Positions 43,236 to 52,645 of a DNA stretch of 64,000 nucleotides are shown one piece after another (the first letter of the stretch is position 1; each line of letters begins with the position of its first letter). The notes below the pieces were generated by a model that had not been told where the DNA came from, did no database searches, and was given only the letters and a program-made list of their open reading frames with translations. Both the position numbers and the translations under genes were made by a program. Origin of the DNA: Pontibacter ramchanderi (GTDB lineage Bacteria; Bacteroidota; Bacteroidia; Cytophagales; Hymenobacteraceae). The DNA is taken from the NCBI RefSeq assembly GCF_002846395.1, contig NZ_PJMU01000003.1, positions 744,001 through 808,000 on the forward strand, written 5' to 3'.

Positions 43236-45326
43236 ATGAAGCCAGGTATAGCCACGTTCCTCCTGGTCCTTTGCACCTGGCTGCCGCTGCAGGCGCAGGA
43301 TTACCCACGCCAGACCTTCGATTTTGATCTGTTTGTGCAGGAGCTCTTTGCGCAGCAGGAAGATGAGAACGTGCCTTACGAGGATTTCTACGAAACACTT
43401 TTTCAGTATTTCCAGCGCCCCATCGACCTCAACCGGACCACACCCGAAGAACTAGCCTCGCTCTACATCCTGTCGCGTCCGCAGATCGCTTCCTTCTTTC
43501 GGCACATCCGCGAGAACGGGCCTTTGCTGAGCATCTACGAACTGCAGGCTATACCTGATTTCGACCTGATTACGATTTATAAACTCGTGTACTTTGTGCG
43601 GGTGGAAGACGCGGGGTTGAATGCTGACCAGCGCCCGCTGTTGCAGCGCATCGTGGGCGAAGACAATAACGCCCTGCTCTTGCGTTACGAGCGCACCCTG
43701 CAGCAGCGCCGCGGCTATACCACCATCGACACCACCAGCCGCTCGACCACGCGTTACCTCGGCTCTCCTGACAAAGTGCTGATGCGCTACCGTGTCAGCC
43801 ATACCCGCGATTACAGCCTGGGCTTCACCGCCGAGAAAGACGCCGGGGAGCAGTTCACCTGGGACCCCGGCACCCGCCGCTACGGCTTTGATTTTTACTC
43901 GGCGCATTTGCAGCTCTATAATAAAGGAAAATTTAAGACGATTGCGTTGGGCGATTATCAATTGCAGTTCGGGCAGGGGCTGTTGCTTTCGTCGGGCTAC
44001 ACAGTGGGCAAGGGCAGCGAAACGATAACGACTGTCAGCCGGCCGAATGTAGGGATACGCCCTTACAGCTCCGTGCTGGAGCATGCTTTTTACCGCGGCG
44101 CAGCGGCAACCTATACCTTGGGCCGTGTGGATGTAACGGGTTTTTACTCGAGCAAACGGGTGGACGCCAACCTGCAAACGCAACTCGACACGCTCGATAG
44201 CTTCGATGATTTTTTCACAGGTATACAGACCACCGGTTTCCACCGCACGCCCACCGAGCTGGCTAACCGGAAGCGGGTGCGCGAGCAGATCATCGGCGGC
44301 AATGCGACCTACCAGAGCCGCAACCGCACCCTGCTGGCAGGTATAACAGCCATGGCTACTTCTTACAGCTCACCGATCCAGAAGGCAGGGCAGCCTTACC
44401 AGCGCTTCGAGTTCGGAGGAACAGTCAACTACAACATCGGTGCTAATTACGCCTATACCTGGCAGAACGTATACCTGTTCGGTGAGACGGCCTTCTCCAA
44501 AAGCGGCAGCATGGGCACGGTGAACGGCCTGACCGCCAACCTCTCTAACAAAGTGGAGTTAGCAATGCTTTATCGCTACTACGCCCGCGACTTCCATACT
44601 TTTTATGGCAATGCCTTTGGCGAGGGTACGCGCAACATCAACGAACAGGGTTTATACACGGGCATTAAGATCAAGCCATTTGCCAAGTGGGAACTTACGG
44701 CCTATTACGACCGCTTCCGCTTTCCGTGGTTGCGCTACCGGGTGGATGCTCCTTCTCAGGGGGATGAGTACTTGTTACGCCTCCTTTTCCGCCCGACCCG
44801 CCAAAGCTCGCTCTACGCGCAGTTCCGCGCCGAAAGCAAAGGCCGCAACGTGGCCAATAACCTCACCAGCATCGATTACGTGGGGCAGGCCAACCGGAAA
44901 AGCTACCTCCTATACTATGAATTCACGCCAACGCCCGTTGTCAATCTCCGCTCCCGGGTACAGTTTAGCACGTTTGAGCTGGAGTCGCCCCAAACCGCAG
45001 GCTATTTCATTTCCCAGGACATCAATTTCAACTTCAGCAAAGTCCGCCTGAGCACCCGCTACGCCATCTTCGACACCGACGACTACGAAACCCGCCAGTA
45101 TGCTTTTGAGCGGGATGTGTTGTATGCCTTTTCTATACCTGCTTTCAGTGGCAGAGGCACTCGTATGTATGCGCTTATACAGTTCCGGCCGATGCGCCGC
45201 CTGGATGTGTGGGTGAAATATGCGCTGACACATTACCGCAACCAGCGCACCATCGGGTCAGGTTTGGAAACGATTGAAGGGCCCAGAAGATCAGATATTC
45301 GGGTTCAGACGAGGTATAGGTTTTAA
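43236..45326 (+). CDS. Exported helix-hairpin-helix protein with barrel-like C-terminus
   Basis: About 696 residues. Signal peptide MKPGIATFLLVLCTWLPLQAQ. Near residues 55-125 there are ComEA-like helix-hairpin-helix repeats (PIDLNRTTPEELASLYILSRPQIASF and GPLLSIYELQAIPDFDLITI). The remaining 500 residues are aromatic-rich alternating strands of a probable outer-membrane barrel (LGDYQLQFGQGLLLSSGY at about 235), ending RVQTRYRF. Function unknown; HhH motifs usually bind DNA non-specifically. The frame begins at 43170 but Met at 43236 starts the signal peptide. It converges with sigZ, with a 4-bp overlap. Confidence 0.82.
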   Translation: MKPGIATFLLVLCTWLPLQAQDYPRQTFDFDLFVQELFAQQEDENVPYEDFYETLFQYFQRPIDLNRTTPEELASLYILSRPQIASFFRHIRENGPLLSIYELQAIPDFDLITIYKLVYFVRVEDAGLNADQRPLLQRIVGEDNNALLLRYERTLQQRRGYTTIDTTSRSTTRYLGSPDKVLMRYRVSHTRDYSLGFTAEKDAGEQFTWDPGTRRYGFDFYSAHLQLYNKGKFKTIALGDYQLQFGQGLLLSSGYTVGKGSETITTVSRPNVGIRPYSSVLEHAFYRGAAATYTLGRVDVTGFYSSKRVDANLQTQLDTLDSFDDFFTGIQTTGFHRTPTELANRKRVREQIIGGNATYQSRNRTLLAGITAMATSYSSPIQKAGQPYQRFEFGGTVNYNIGANYAYTWQNVYLFGETAFSKSGSMGTVNGLTANLSNKVELAMLYRYYARDFHTFYGNAFGEGTRNINEQGLYTGIKIKPFAKWELTAYYDRFRFPWLRYRVDAPSQGDEYLLRLLFRPTRQSSLYAQFRAESKGRNVANNLTSIDYVGQANRKSYLLYYEFTPTPVVNLRSRVQFSTFELESPQTAGYFISQDINFNFSKVRLSTRYAIFDTDDYETRQYAFERDVLYAFSIPAFSGRGTRMYALIQFRPMRRLDVWVKYALTHYRNQRTIGSGLETIEGPRRSDIRVQTRYRF

Positions 45327-45955
45327 TTCCCGGGAGTTTTCAGCTGTGCCTGTAGTGGCTGGCAACTTTCTTTCGCAGCAGCACTCACCAAGGCCCCGTC
45401 CCGGTCGAGCTCCAGATGGCAGCACTCTACAAAAAGCTCTTTCAGCTTCTCCCGTCCGCGCTGCACCCGCGATTTGGCTCCGGAGTAGGATATTCCCAAG
45501 CGTTCGGCAATCTCTTTCTGGCTAATACCTTCTATTTCGCTTAGGCGCAATGGCTCGGCATAGTGTTGTGGGAGCATGCTGATCAGAGGCAGCACCAGAC
45601 TTTCGGGGGCAGGTTGGGTAGTTTCCAGCTCAGCTGCATTCCCGAGATCGCCTTCATGCTCAAGTGGTACGCTGCGGCCTTGCTCCCGGTAGTAATCATA
45701 CACCGCGTTACGGGCAATTTGATAGAGCCAGGCATTCAGGTTCTTCACCTCCTGCAGCTGTTCGCAGCTTTTGTAAAGCTTCAAGTAGAGCTGCTGCAGC
45801 AGGTCATTGGCCTCGTCTCTGTCGCGCACCCGCTTCTGCACAAAACCGCGTAGTTTGGCCTCGTACTCCAGAAACACAGGCGCAACGGCAGCGCAGTTTT
45901 CTGCCGGGGCGGTAACGTGTGCGTCCGAGCAGGTAGGGCAGATTTTATTTTCCAT
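45323..45955 (-). CDS. sigZ: ECF-type RNA polymerase sigma factor SigZ
   Basis: A 210-residue sigma factor. Sigma region 2 is DEANDLLQQLYLKLYKSCEQL with the following AWLYQIARNAVYDYYR; region 4 is RLSEIEGISQKEIAERLGISYSGAKSRVQRGREKLK. SigZ-type cysteines are present at both ends: CPTC near the N-terminus and ECCHLELD near the C-terminus, which may sense thiol or metal state. I chose Met at 45955. It lies downstream of arsI in the same direction; this arrangement suggests a link to arsenic or heavy-metal response. Confidence 0.9.
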   Translation of the reverse strand: MENKICPTCSDAHVTAPAENCAAVAPVFLEYEAKLRGFVQKRVRDRDEANDLLQQLYLKLYKSCEQLQEVKNLNAWLYQIARNAVYDYYREQGRSVPLEHEGDLGNAAELETTQPAPESLVLPLISMLPQHYAEPLRLSEIEGISQKEIAERLGISYSGAKSRVQRGREKLKELFVECCHLELDRDGALVSAAAKESCQPLQAQLKTPGN

Positions 45956-46064
45956 AACGCAATGGTGGTATAGGTAGCGTGCAAAGGGATACACCTCAAT
46001 TTACGAAGAAAAAAACAGGATAGACAAATTCAACTTTACTGCCGGCAGCTACTTAAAATGGACG

Positions 46065-46099
46065 GTTCGGGACAGGTATACGCTATACCTGCCCCGAAC
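46065..46099. repeat. Hairpin built from an inverted AGGTATA/TATACCT pair
   Basis: CAGGTATA and TATACCTG face each other around CGC (46073-46091), and outer arms GTTCGGG and CCCGAAC extend the stem to 15 paired bases with one mismatch. It lies between arsI and sigZ and could reduce read-through, although no T-run follows. Confidence 0.7.
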
Positions 46100-46122
46100 T
46101 GGTGTCATCGTTTTACGTTGTA

Positions 46123-46545
46123 CTAAATGGCAGCTTCTTGGTTTTTGGCAGCAGGGCGGGCATTTATACCTTCGCCATACACTGTAGAGTCTCCGAAGGT
46201 AAAGAAAGCCTCCCAATCCACACCCTGCGGGTCGGTTATCCACGATTTCTCTGACTTAGCGTAGCAGCAAGTGCATTTACCTTCTTCCCGTATGGCACCC
46301 TTTGCCCGTTTCAGGCGGCCGTATACCTCCGCAAGTTCTTCTTCGCTTTCGGCCTGTATGCCCAGGTGCTCTATACCTGCGTTCTCGGGGTGCAGCGAAA
46401 TAGCGAAATTGATGCGCGGGTCTTCCAACATCCACTTGGCATAGTCTTCTTTTACAACCGTGGGTTTAGCGCCGAAAAGCGCAGTATAGAAGGCCAGTGA
46501 TTCGTGCAGGCTCTTTACACGGACGTTGACGTGAAATCTTTTCAT
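46123..46545 (-). CDS. arsI: ArsI/CadI family metalloenzyme
   Basis: A 140-residue glyoxalase-fold protein. The likely metal ligands are His5, His60 and Glu112, and the cysteines of GKCTCCYAKSEKSW (Cys91, 93, 94) correspond to the pair that binds trivalent arsenic in ArsI C-As lyases. It either cleaves organoarsenicals or, in the CadI branch, confers cadmium tolerance. It precedes sigZ by 168 bp in the same direction. No arsR, arsB or arsC gene is in the window. Confidence 0.9.
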   Translation of the reverse strand: MKRFHVNVRVKSLHESLAFYTALFGAKPTVVKEDYAKWMLEDPRINFAISLHPENAGIEHLGIQAESEEELAEVYGRLKRAKGAIREEGKCTCCYAKSEKSWITDPQGVDWEAFFTFGDSTVYGEGINARPAAKNQEAAI

Positions 46546-46610
46546 GGCTTTGTCTTTTTAAGGTGATCTTTGATTTACACCCTGATGACGACGGGATGCC
46601 CAAAAAGACG

Positions 46611-46642
46611 CAGCCCCACGAAAAAAAAATTCCGCGGGGCTG
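46611..46642 (-). terminator. Terminator-like hairpin after the DUF3857 operon
   Basis: On the minus strand CAGCCCCGCG and CGTGGGGCTG pair with one wobble around a loop containing T9, followed by CGTCTTTTT. It lies just after the stop at 46665. Confidence 0.65.
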
Positions 46643-46664
46643 TTATCAGTTATACCTGAGCTAT

Positions 46665-48557
46665 TTACTGGATGCTCTTCACAAACACCACCTGCTGCTG
46701 ATCTGCTTTGTACACTTCGTTCATAAACGCCACCATGGCAGCGTATACCTCAGGCTTATAGCGGCCTTTGTCCATCTGCAGCGTCCTGATGTAGGTAACC
46801 TGGCGTCCGTCTATGGTTACTTTTGATTCAAAGCTTCCAAACGCTGTGCTGAAGGAAAGGTCGTTAGGCTTAAACTCCAGCGCGAAACCGGCCGGCATCT
46901 CATAGACGATCGTGTCCACGTTAATATAGGCGCTCGAGCGCACGACCTCGTACTTGCGGTTTCCCGTGTTTTGAGGAACGGTGGTCCATCGGTTCATCAA
47001 ATTAGGCGTCAGGAACATGCGCTTGCCACTCACCGTAGCAAGCTGTCGCAGGCTGAGCTCCAGTTTCTCGTTTACTTCCGGCATGCGTCCCTTTTTCAGA
47101 TCGAAAGCGTAACTTTTCAGGTCGAAGGCCGGGATGCTGATGGTGCGGTATAGCCACTTGCGCTGCTCTTCCGGCGACAGGTTGTGAATGACATCCCGGT
47201 GATCTTCATGCGCTATGCCGGTATACCTTGTCTGTACCTGCGCTACGGCATTTCCGCTTTCATCCAGCTTCACAGTGGCCAGTCGGCTCTGCAGGTTATC
47301 CTTGGCCGTATACTCCTGGGTTTTTACCAGCTTACCGCCCGTGGGTGTTATAAGCAGCGCGTGACGGTCGCCAGTGAAGCTGCCCGAGAAGCCCGCTGAC
47401 TCAAACTGACTCGTACATTCCAGCCAAAGCGTATCCTGTTTCATCGGCACGCTCAGTATCACGTGGTTGAACTGGCTGCTCGGAAAATCGGTCAGCACAC
47501 CGCGTTCATTTGATCCCCCATTCACGAGGGCATAGATAGAAGGAATACCCACCGCCTGCAGCATGGCCTTGGTGTAGTTGGTGAGCGCCTTGCAGTCGCC
47601 GTAGCCTTTGGAGTCGACGAAGCTGGCCTCGAAAGGCTGCCAGCCGCCCAGGCCCAGCTGAATAGAGACATAGCGCGTGTTCGATTGCAGGTACTGGTAT
47701 ACCTTCTTGATCTTCTCTACCGGGTCATCGATTCCGGCCACCATGGCCTGCAGTTTGGCTTTTGTGGCTTCCGGCAAAACATCGCGCCCTTCATTAAGCT
47801 GGTTGATCCACTTCCCGTAGGCTTCCCAGGTGTCCATATTGCCTTTGTAGCCTTGCACTTCGAAATCGGAGGGAGCAGTGCGTACCATCGGCAGCAACTC
47901 CAGCATGTGGGGCGCATACGGCTCGCTTTCTACCGGGGTCAGGTTGCTGACTTCCCAGCTATACAGATCATGCGTAGCGGTAGACCACTGATGAACTTTC
48001 TCTTTCAGGTTGCTTTCGCGGTAGCGTAACGTCATTCCCTTCGGCATTATCACCTGAAAAGTGGCTTTGGCAACAGAGGTTTTACTATTGCTGAGCGGTA
48101 TCCAGGTCGGGTAAAAGAGCATGTTGCTGCTCGTGGTCTGGTACTCAAACTCTACCTTGTAGGGATATACCTGGTGAGTCAACTCAGCGATCATGATGCG
48201 GTTGTCCAGCACTTCGTTGTCAGCACTTGAGGCGCTAACGTTCCGGATCTCGCTGTTCTTCAAATTCTTGATCTTCTTGCCGTTCCTGTCAAAGCTGGTC
48301 CCTTTTATGAAATCGACCTTGTTCAGCTTGTCATGATGCACATAGAGCTTGGCATGGTCGTTCCCGTGTTCGTTGTAGATCGTAACCACCCGTTTGACAT
48401 GGGTAGTGCCTTTGCTCAGGGAGTGCACCGTAAATACCTTTTCCTCCTGATTAACGATGGCATTGGCGCCTTTCAGCAGGTCTGGTGTTGAAGCCGATAC
48501 CGGTGTTGCCACTGCCCAAAGTGCTATAAGCAGCAGTGTGTATATATTCTTTATCAT
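46665..48557 (-). CDS. DUF3857 / transglutaminase-like protein, with catalytic Cys (third in operon)
   Basis: A 630-residue exported protein. Signal peptide ends VSAS; an N-terminal DUF3857 domain (about 40-220) is followed by a transglutaminase-like core with GYGDCKALTNYTKAML (Cys present), FNHVILSV (His present) and LWLECTSQ, where the acid position looks like Glu rather than Asp. So this copy may still act as a papain-like enzyme. The C-terminal third is strand-rich. It is the last gene of a three-paralogue run, 27 bp after the previous one. Confidence 0.87.
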   Translation of the reverse strand: MIKNIYTLLLIALWAVATPVSASTPDLLKGANAIVNQEEKVFTVHSLSKGTTHVKRVVTIYNEHGNDHAKLYVHHDKLNKVDFIKGTSFDRNGKKIKNLKNSEIRNVSASSADNEVLDNRIMIAELTHQVYPYKVEFEYQTTSSNMLFYPTWIPLSNSKTSVAKATFQVIMPKGMTLRYRESNLKEKVHQWSTATHDLYSWEVSNLTPVESEPYAPHMLELLPMVRTAPSDFEVQGYKGNMDTWEAYGKWINQLNEGRDVLPEATKAKLQAMVAGIDDPVEKIKKVYQYLQSNTRYVSIQLGLGGWQPFEASFVDSKGYGDCKALTNYTKAMLQAVGIPSIYALVNGGSNERGVLTDFPSSQFNHVILSVPMKQDTLWLECTSQFESAGFSGSFTGDRHALLITPTGGKLVKTQEYTAKDNLQSRLATVKLDESGNAVAQVQTRYTGIAHEDHRDVIHNLSPEEQRKWLYRTISIPAFDLKSYAFDLKKGRMPEVNEKLELSLRQLATVSGKRMFLTPNLMNRWTTVPQNTGNRKYEVVRSSAYINVDTIVYEMPAGFALEFKPNDLSFSTAFGSFESKVTIDGRQVTYIRTLQMDKGRYKPEVYAAMVAFMNEVYKADQQQVVFVKSIQ

Positions 48558-48584
48558 AATGATCGTTATGAAAGCCTCCTGGAG

Positions 48585-50522
48585 TTATTTTCTCTTTAGC
48601 ACGATCTGCTCGGCGTGCTTGGCTACAATGCGCGCATACAGCTCCTTTAGTTGCGGGTACTCGGCTGCATAGTAAACGGGCTTCGTAATATCAATTTTAC
48701 TGAGTACCTCCACCACATTGCCCTGTTTCTCTACCATGTACATAAAGCTTCCGCTCTGGTTCGGCAGACTTACCTTCACGTTTTGCGGTGCGTCGTCCAG
48801 CTCGTAGTTGTCCGGTATGGTAAAGCGACAGATAAAGGTCTCGCTGATCGGGAAGGCAAAGTCTACCGGGTAGGCCCGCTGCTCCAGCTTAAAGGGGTTC
48901 TCGCTCTCTCCCTGCCCCAGCATTGGGTTGAGATAAATCATCTCCTGGGCCTGTCCGCCTCCTGAGGCCAATATTTTGTAATTGAGCTCGAGTGGGCTCT
49001 CCGGTTCTTTCAGATTTTTGAACACGGGATTGCTGAACTTATAAATCCCGACCTCCTTGTTCAGTTTCTCTGTGTAGCCGGACTCGCCTTCCTCTTTCAC
49101 TTCCTTGCGCAGGTATAGGGCTCTGTAGCCACTGCTAACCTCGGTCGCGTCGCCTTCGATTTGTCCGCTCTCATTTATGGTGAGGTTACCTGTGTACACC
49201 CGTTGGTATTTGTCCGATGGCTTCAGTGCGATCCATTGGTCCGTTCCGGCCTTGATCAGGCGTCCCTCTCCATTGAGGCTGCGCATGGGCAGCATGCCTG
49301 CCGGCAGCAGCGGATCCGTGGCATCCAACAGAACCGACTTGCCATTCAGGTTAACATGTGCAACCACGTAGTTAAACTTGTTGAGCATGGGTGTGCCTTT
49401 GTATACCTTGCCATGCTCCCGCGTGCTCACCAGCACAGGCGCTGCGTCCAGTCCGGCTTCCTGCAGCATGGCCGTGAGCAGGAGGTTCACCTCGGCGGCG
49501 CTGCCCGTTCTGTTGTCGAAGGCTTTGCGCAGCGTACCGGTCGTGTAAATGCCATACTTCCCGTTCCACTTCATTTGCTGCTGCACCATTTCATAGATCG
49601 CCTTCATCTTCTGCTCAGGCGCAGTGAATCGTTCTGTGATGGCGGCAATATCCCCTTTGAAAAAGCCCTTGCGGTTAAGCTGGCTACCAAAGCGCTCTTG
49701 TCGCAGCAGGTCCTTTATCACCTCGCCCCACTCACCCGTCATCACCTTCGACTCCTCTCCGGGCACATGCAGCATCTGAAGCTCAAACTCTATGCGGGCC
49801 TGGTAATCTGTCAGGGTGGTGATGTAGCGCTCCGGACGCAGCGCCGGCAGGTCTACCATCACCCAACGGTACCCGTCCCGGTTCATATCGTAGTTATCTC
49901 TGGGCTCGTAGATCTTGTGGTAACCGTGCTGTAGGGTTTTGTAGTCGAAGTATTGCGGAATCTTCACCCTGTATTCGCTCCACACGGTAGGGATGGTACT
50001 CTGAAACTCCCAGTCGCGCAGGTTGTAAATAAAGTCTGAATTAACAGTATAGCTATACTCGATCACCGAGCCTTCCTTCACATTTGGCATCGTGAATTTC
50101 TTGGTCTGCCGATACTCCGACTGCCGCTCTTCGAATACAGCACCCAGCTCCAGTTTATCTTTAATAATCTTGCCATCCTGCAGGTTGTAGGTATAACCTT
50201 TGATGCCCGTGATGGTCTCTTTGCTGCTGCCGTTCTGATACATGGGCACCTCCACGTTTGCCCAGGTATAGCCCGTCTTTTTCAGGATCTTGATACGGGT
50301 GCGACGCTCTGTGACAAGCTTCACGTCACCGTTAAGCCGAAAATGCGACACGGCAAAATCAGACAGGATGACGGCTGCCGCGCTGGTGTCTTTGTCGTAG
50401 GTCCTCATCTGGAGTTCTTCCTCCTGCACTTTCCCATACTTGTAAGGGCCGGACTGTGAAAAGACCTGCAGTACCGACAGACAAAGAATTGGAAGCAGAA
50501 TATATGTTTGCTTTGCTTTCAT
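48585..50522 (-). CDS. DUF3857 / transglutaminase-like protein lacking catalytic Cys (second in operon)
   Basis: About 645 residues. Signal peptide MKAKQTYILLPILCLSVLQVFSQ sets the start at 50522; the frame opens at 50576. The DUF3857 domain includes FTMPNVKEGSVIEYSYTV. In the transglutaminase-like core the Cys position reads NRTGSAAEVNLLLTAML and the His position KFNYVVAHV, so the Cys-His pair is lost, while LLDATD keeps the acid. It is therefore probably a binding protein, not an enzyme. It is close to the 50603 gene over its whole length, and 80 bp separate them. Confidence 0.87.
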   Translation of the reverse strand: MKAKQTYILLPILCLSVLQVFSQSGPYKYGKVQEEELQMRTYDKDTSAAAVILSDFAVSHFRLNGDVKLVTERRTRIKILKKTGYTWANVEVPMYQNGSSKETITGIKGYTYNLQDGKIIKDKLELGAVFEERQSEYRQTKKFTMPNVKEGSVIEYSYTVNSDFIYNLRDWEFQSTIPTVWSEYRVKIPQYFDYKTLQHGYHKIYEPRDNYDMNRDGYRWVMVDLPALRPERYITTLTDYQARIEFELQMLHVPGEESKVMTGEWGEVIKDLLRQERFGSQLNRKGFFKGDIAAITERFTAPEQKMKAIYEMVQQQMKWNGKYGIYTTGTLRKAFDNRTGSAAEVNLLLTAMLQEAGLDAAPVLVSTREHGKVYKGTPMLNKFNYVVAHVNLNGKSVLLDATDPLLPAGMLPMRSLNGEGRLIKAGTDQWIALKPSDKYQRVYTGNLTINESGQIEGDATEVSSGYRALYLRKEVKEEGESGYTEKLNKEVGIYKFSNPVFKNLKEPESPLELNYKILASGGGQAQEMIYLNPMLGQGESENPFKLEQRAYPVDFAFPISETFICRFTIPDNYELDDAPQNVKVSLPNQSGSFMYMVEKQGNVVEVLSKIDITKPVYYAAEYPQLKELYARIVAKHAEQIVLKRK

Positions 50523-50602
50523 GAAAAAAGTAGAAATAAGGGTGAGCGCGAACACCAGCTTGCGCCATGTATACACTCACCCTAGTTTTTGCTGCAAAAT
50601 AC

Positions 50603-52645
50603 TTAGTTGGTCGATACCTTCTTCAGCACAACCTGCTCGGCGTGCTTGGCTACGATCTGGCTGTAGAATTCTTTCAGGTAAGAGTACTCAGGGGCAAAGT
50701 ACACGGGTTTGAGCATGTTAATTTTGCTCATGATCTGCAGCACGTTTCCTTCCCGCTGCACAATGTACATAAACTTGCCTCCATTTTCAGGCAGGGAAAC
50801 AATGGCTCCTTTGGGCGCCTCCTCTACCTCATAACCCTCCGGTATCACAAACTTGATGACATGGGTATAGTCGATAGGCACGGCAATATCTACCGGGTAG
50901 AGCCGCTCCTCCAATTTGAAAGGATTTTCCTTTTCGCCATTGCCCAGCATCGGGTTCAGGTAGATCACATCGACGGGCTGGTTGTTGCCGCTTGCTGTCA
51001 GGCTATAGTTGATGTTCAAAGCCTTATCCAGATCGTCCACGTTGTGGAACTCCGGCTTCTCAACTTTGTAGTTACCGATCTCCTTGCTCAGTTTTTCGGC
51101 ATATTTTGCTTTGCCATCCTCTAGTATGGACCGGCGAATGCTCAGGGCATCGTACCCTCCACTCGACTCCGACACTGTACCTGATAAAGCTCCGTTCGGG
51201 TTAATAGTGAGTTCCCCATTAAAGAACTTGGTGAGTTTGCCAGTGGGCACAAGCTCTACCCAGCGCTGATCGTCTTTCTTGATCAGGCGCCCCTGCCCGT
51301 TTAAGCTGCGCACAGGCAGCATACCTGCCGGCAGCAGCGGGTCTGTGGCATCCAGCAGATACTCTTTGTCGCCAAGCTTCACGTGTGCAATCACATAGTT
51401 GAACTTGTTGAGCATTGGGGAACCCTGCGGTACACGACCATGCTCACGGGTGCTGACCAGCACAGGTCCTGCATCCAAGCCGGCGTCCTGCAGCATGGCC
51501 GTGAGCATCAGGTTGATATCGGCTGCGCTTCCGCTTCGGTTTTCAAACGCTTTCCGAATTGGGCCAGAGGTGTAGATACCGTATTTGTTGTTCCACTTCA
51601 CGCTGCTTTTCACCAGGTTGTGGATGGCGATCATCTGCTGCTCAGGATTGCTTTGCTTGGCTGTAATGGCGGCTACCTCCGTCTTAAAGAAGCCTTTTCT
51701 GTTGAGTTGGCTGCCGAACTTCTCGGCCATCAGCAAGTCCCTTGTCACATCGTCCCAGTTCCCTGTCATAACCTGCGGAAGCGCGTTGGGATATTTCACC
51801 ATCTGCAGTTCAAAATCGATCTTAGACTGGTAGTCGCGCAGTGTGGTAATGTACTTTTCGGGGCGAAGGGCAGGCGCATTCTTAATGACCCAACGATAGA
51901 TGTCGCTGCTTGCTTCTACTTGCGTGGAGCCAGCCGGTGTGCGGCCGCCCCCCACACCTGGGGTTAACTCCGAAGACCAGGTAATAGTAAAATTATCCTT
52001 GGATCTGGTCTTGGTAGACTCGTCGAATCGCAAATAGCCCTGCTGCTCCTGCTTGTAGTGAAAGTATTCCGGAATACGCACATTGTACTCACTATACGCT
52101 ACGGGGATAGTGCTCTGAAACTCCCACTCGCGCAGGTTGTATAAGAAGTCAGAGGTGATGGTATAGGAGTACTCGATCACAGAACCTTCCTTCACGTTCG
52201 GCATCGTAAACTTTTTGACGAACCAGTTTTCGTTTGTCTGTTCGTCAAATACCGCCTTCGACTCCAGCTTATCTTTGGCTACCTTGCCTCCATCGAGGTT
52301 GTAGGTAAAACCCTTGATATTGTAGACGCTTTCTTTCTTGGAATTACGCTGGTAATAAGGCACTGATATGTTAGCCGCGTCGTAGCCCGACTTCTTCAGC
52401 ACCTTGATGCGCGTGTGTCGTTCAAAAATAACTTTAAACCCCTTGTTGTAAGTAAAGTAAGAATAACCATAGTCGGATAGCACGACAGCGGCGGCACTGG
52501 TGTCCTGGTCGTACATGCGCATTTTGAGCGTTTCATCATCCACTTTGCCGAACTTGGCCGGCAGATCCTGAGCAAACAGTGGCGAGAGCCCTGCGCTAAC
52601 TAACAAAACAAAGGAAAAGAATAGAGTAGAAGTTTGAATTCTCAT
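50603..52645 (-). CDS. DUF3857 / transglutaminase-like protein lacking catalytic Cys (first in operon)
   Basis: A 680-residue exported protein (signal peptide ending SPLFAQ) and the nearest relative of the following gene: both have FTMPNVKEGSVIEYSYT, LNRKGFFK, LDATDPLLPAGMLP and matching ends EQVVLKKV or EQIVLKRK. The Cys site reads NRSGSAADINLMLTAML and the His site KFNYVIAHV, so it is also non-catalytic. An insertion near residues 220-250 (Gly/Thr/Pro-rich) is absent from the second copy. It is the first gene of the operon; the upstream 498 bp must hold the promoter. Confidence 0.87.
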   Translation of the reverse strand: MRIQTSTLFFSFVLLVSAGLSPLFAQDLPAKFGKVDDETLKMRMYDQDTSAAAVVLSDYGYSYFTYNKGFKVIFERHTRIKVLKKSGYDAANISVPYYQRNSKKESVYNIKGFTYNLDGGKVAKDKLESKAVFDEQTNENWFVKKFTMPNVKEGSVIEYSYTITSDFLYNLREWEFQSTIPVAYSEYNVRIPEYFHYKQEQQGYLRFDESTKTRSKDNFTITWSSELTPGVGGGRTPAGSTQVEASSDIYRWVIKNAPALRPEKYITTLRDYQSKIDFELQMVKYPNALPQVMTGNWDDVTRDLLMAEKFGSQLNRKGFFKTEVAAITAKQSNPEQQMIAIHNLVKSSVKWNNKYGIYTSGPIRKAFENRSGSAADINLMLTAMLQDAGLDAGPVLVSTREHGRVPQGSPMLNKFNYVIAHVKLGDKEYLLDATDPLLPAGMLPVRSLNGQGRLIKKDDQRWVELVPTGKLTKFFNGELTINPNGALSGTVSESSGGYDALSIRRSILEDGKAKYAEKLSKEIGNYKVEKPEFHNVDDLDKALNINYSLTASGNNQPVDVIYLNPMLGNGEKENPFKLEERLYPVDIAVPIDYTHVIKFVIPEGYEVEEAPKGAIVSLPENGGKFMYIVQREGNVLQIMSKINMLKPVYFAPEYSYLKEFYSQIVAKHAEQVVLKKVSTN

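Noticed and set aside
43452..44243. 263-codon minus-strand frame opposite the HhH-barrel gene
   Set aside because: Antisense shadow of a supported gene with no recognisable fold.
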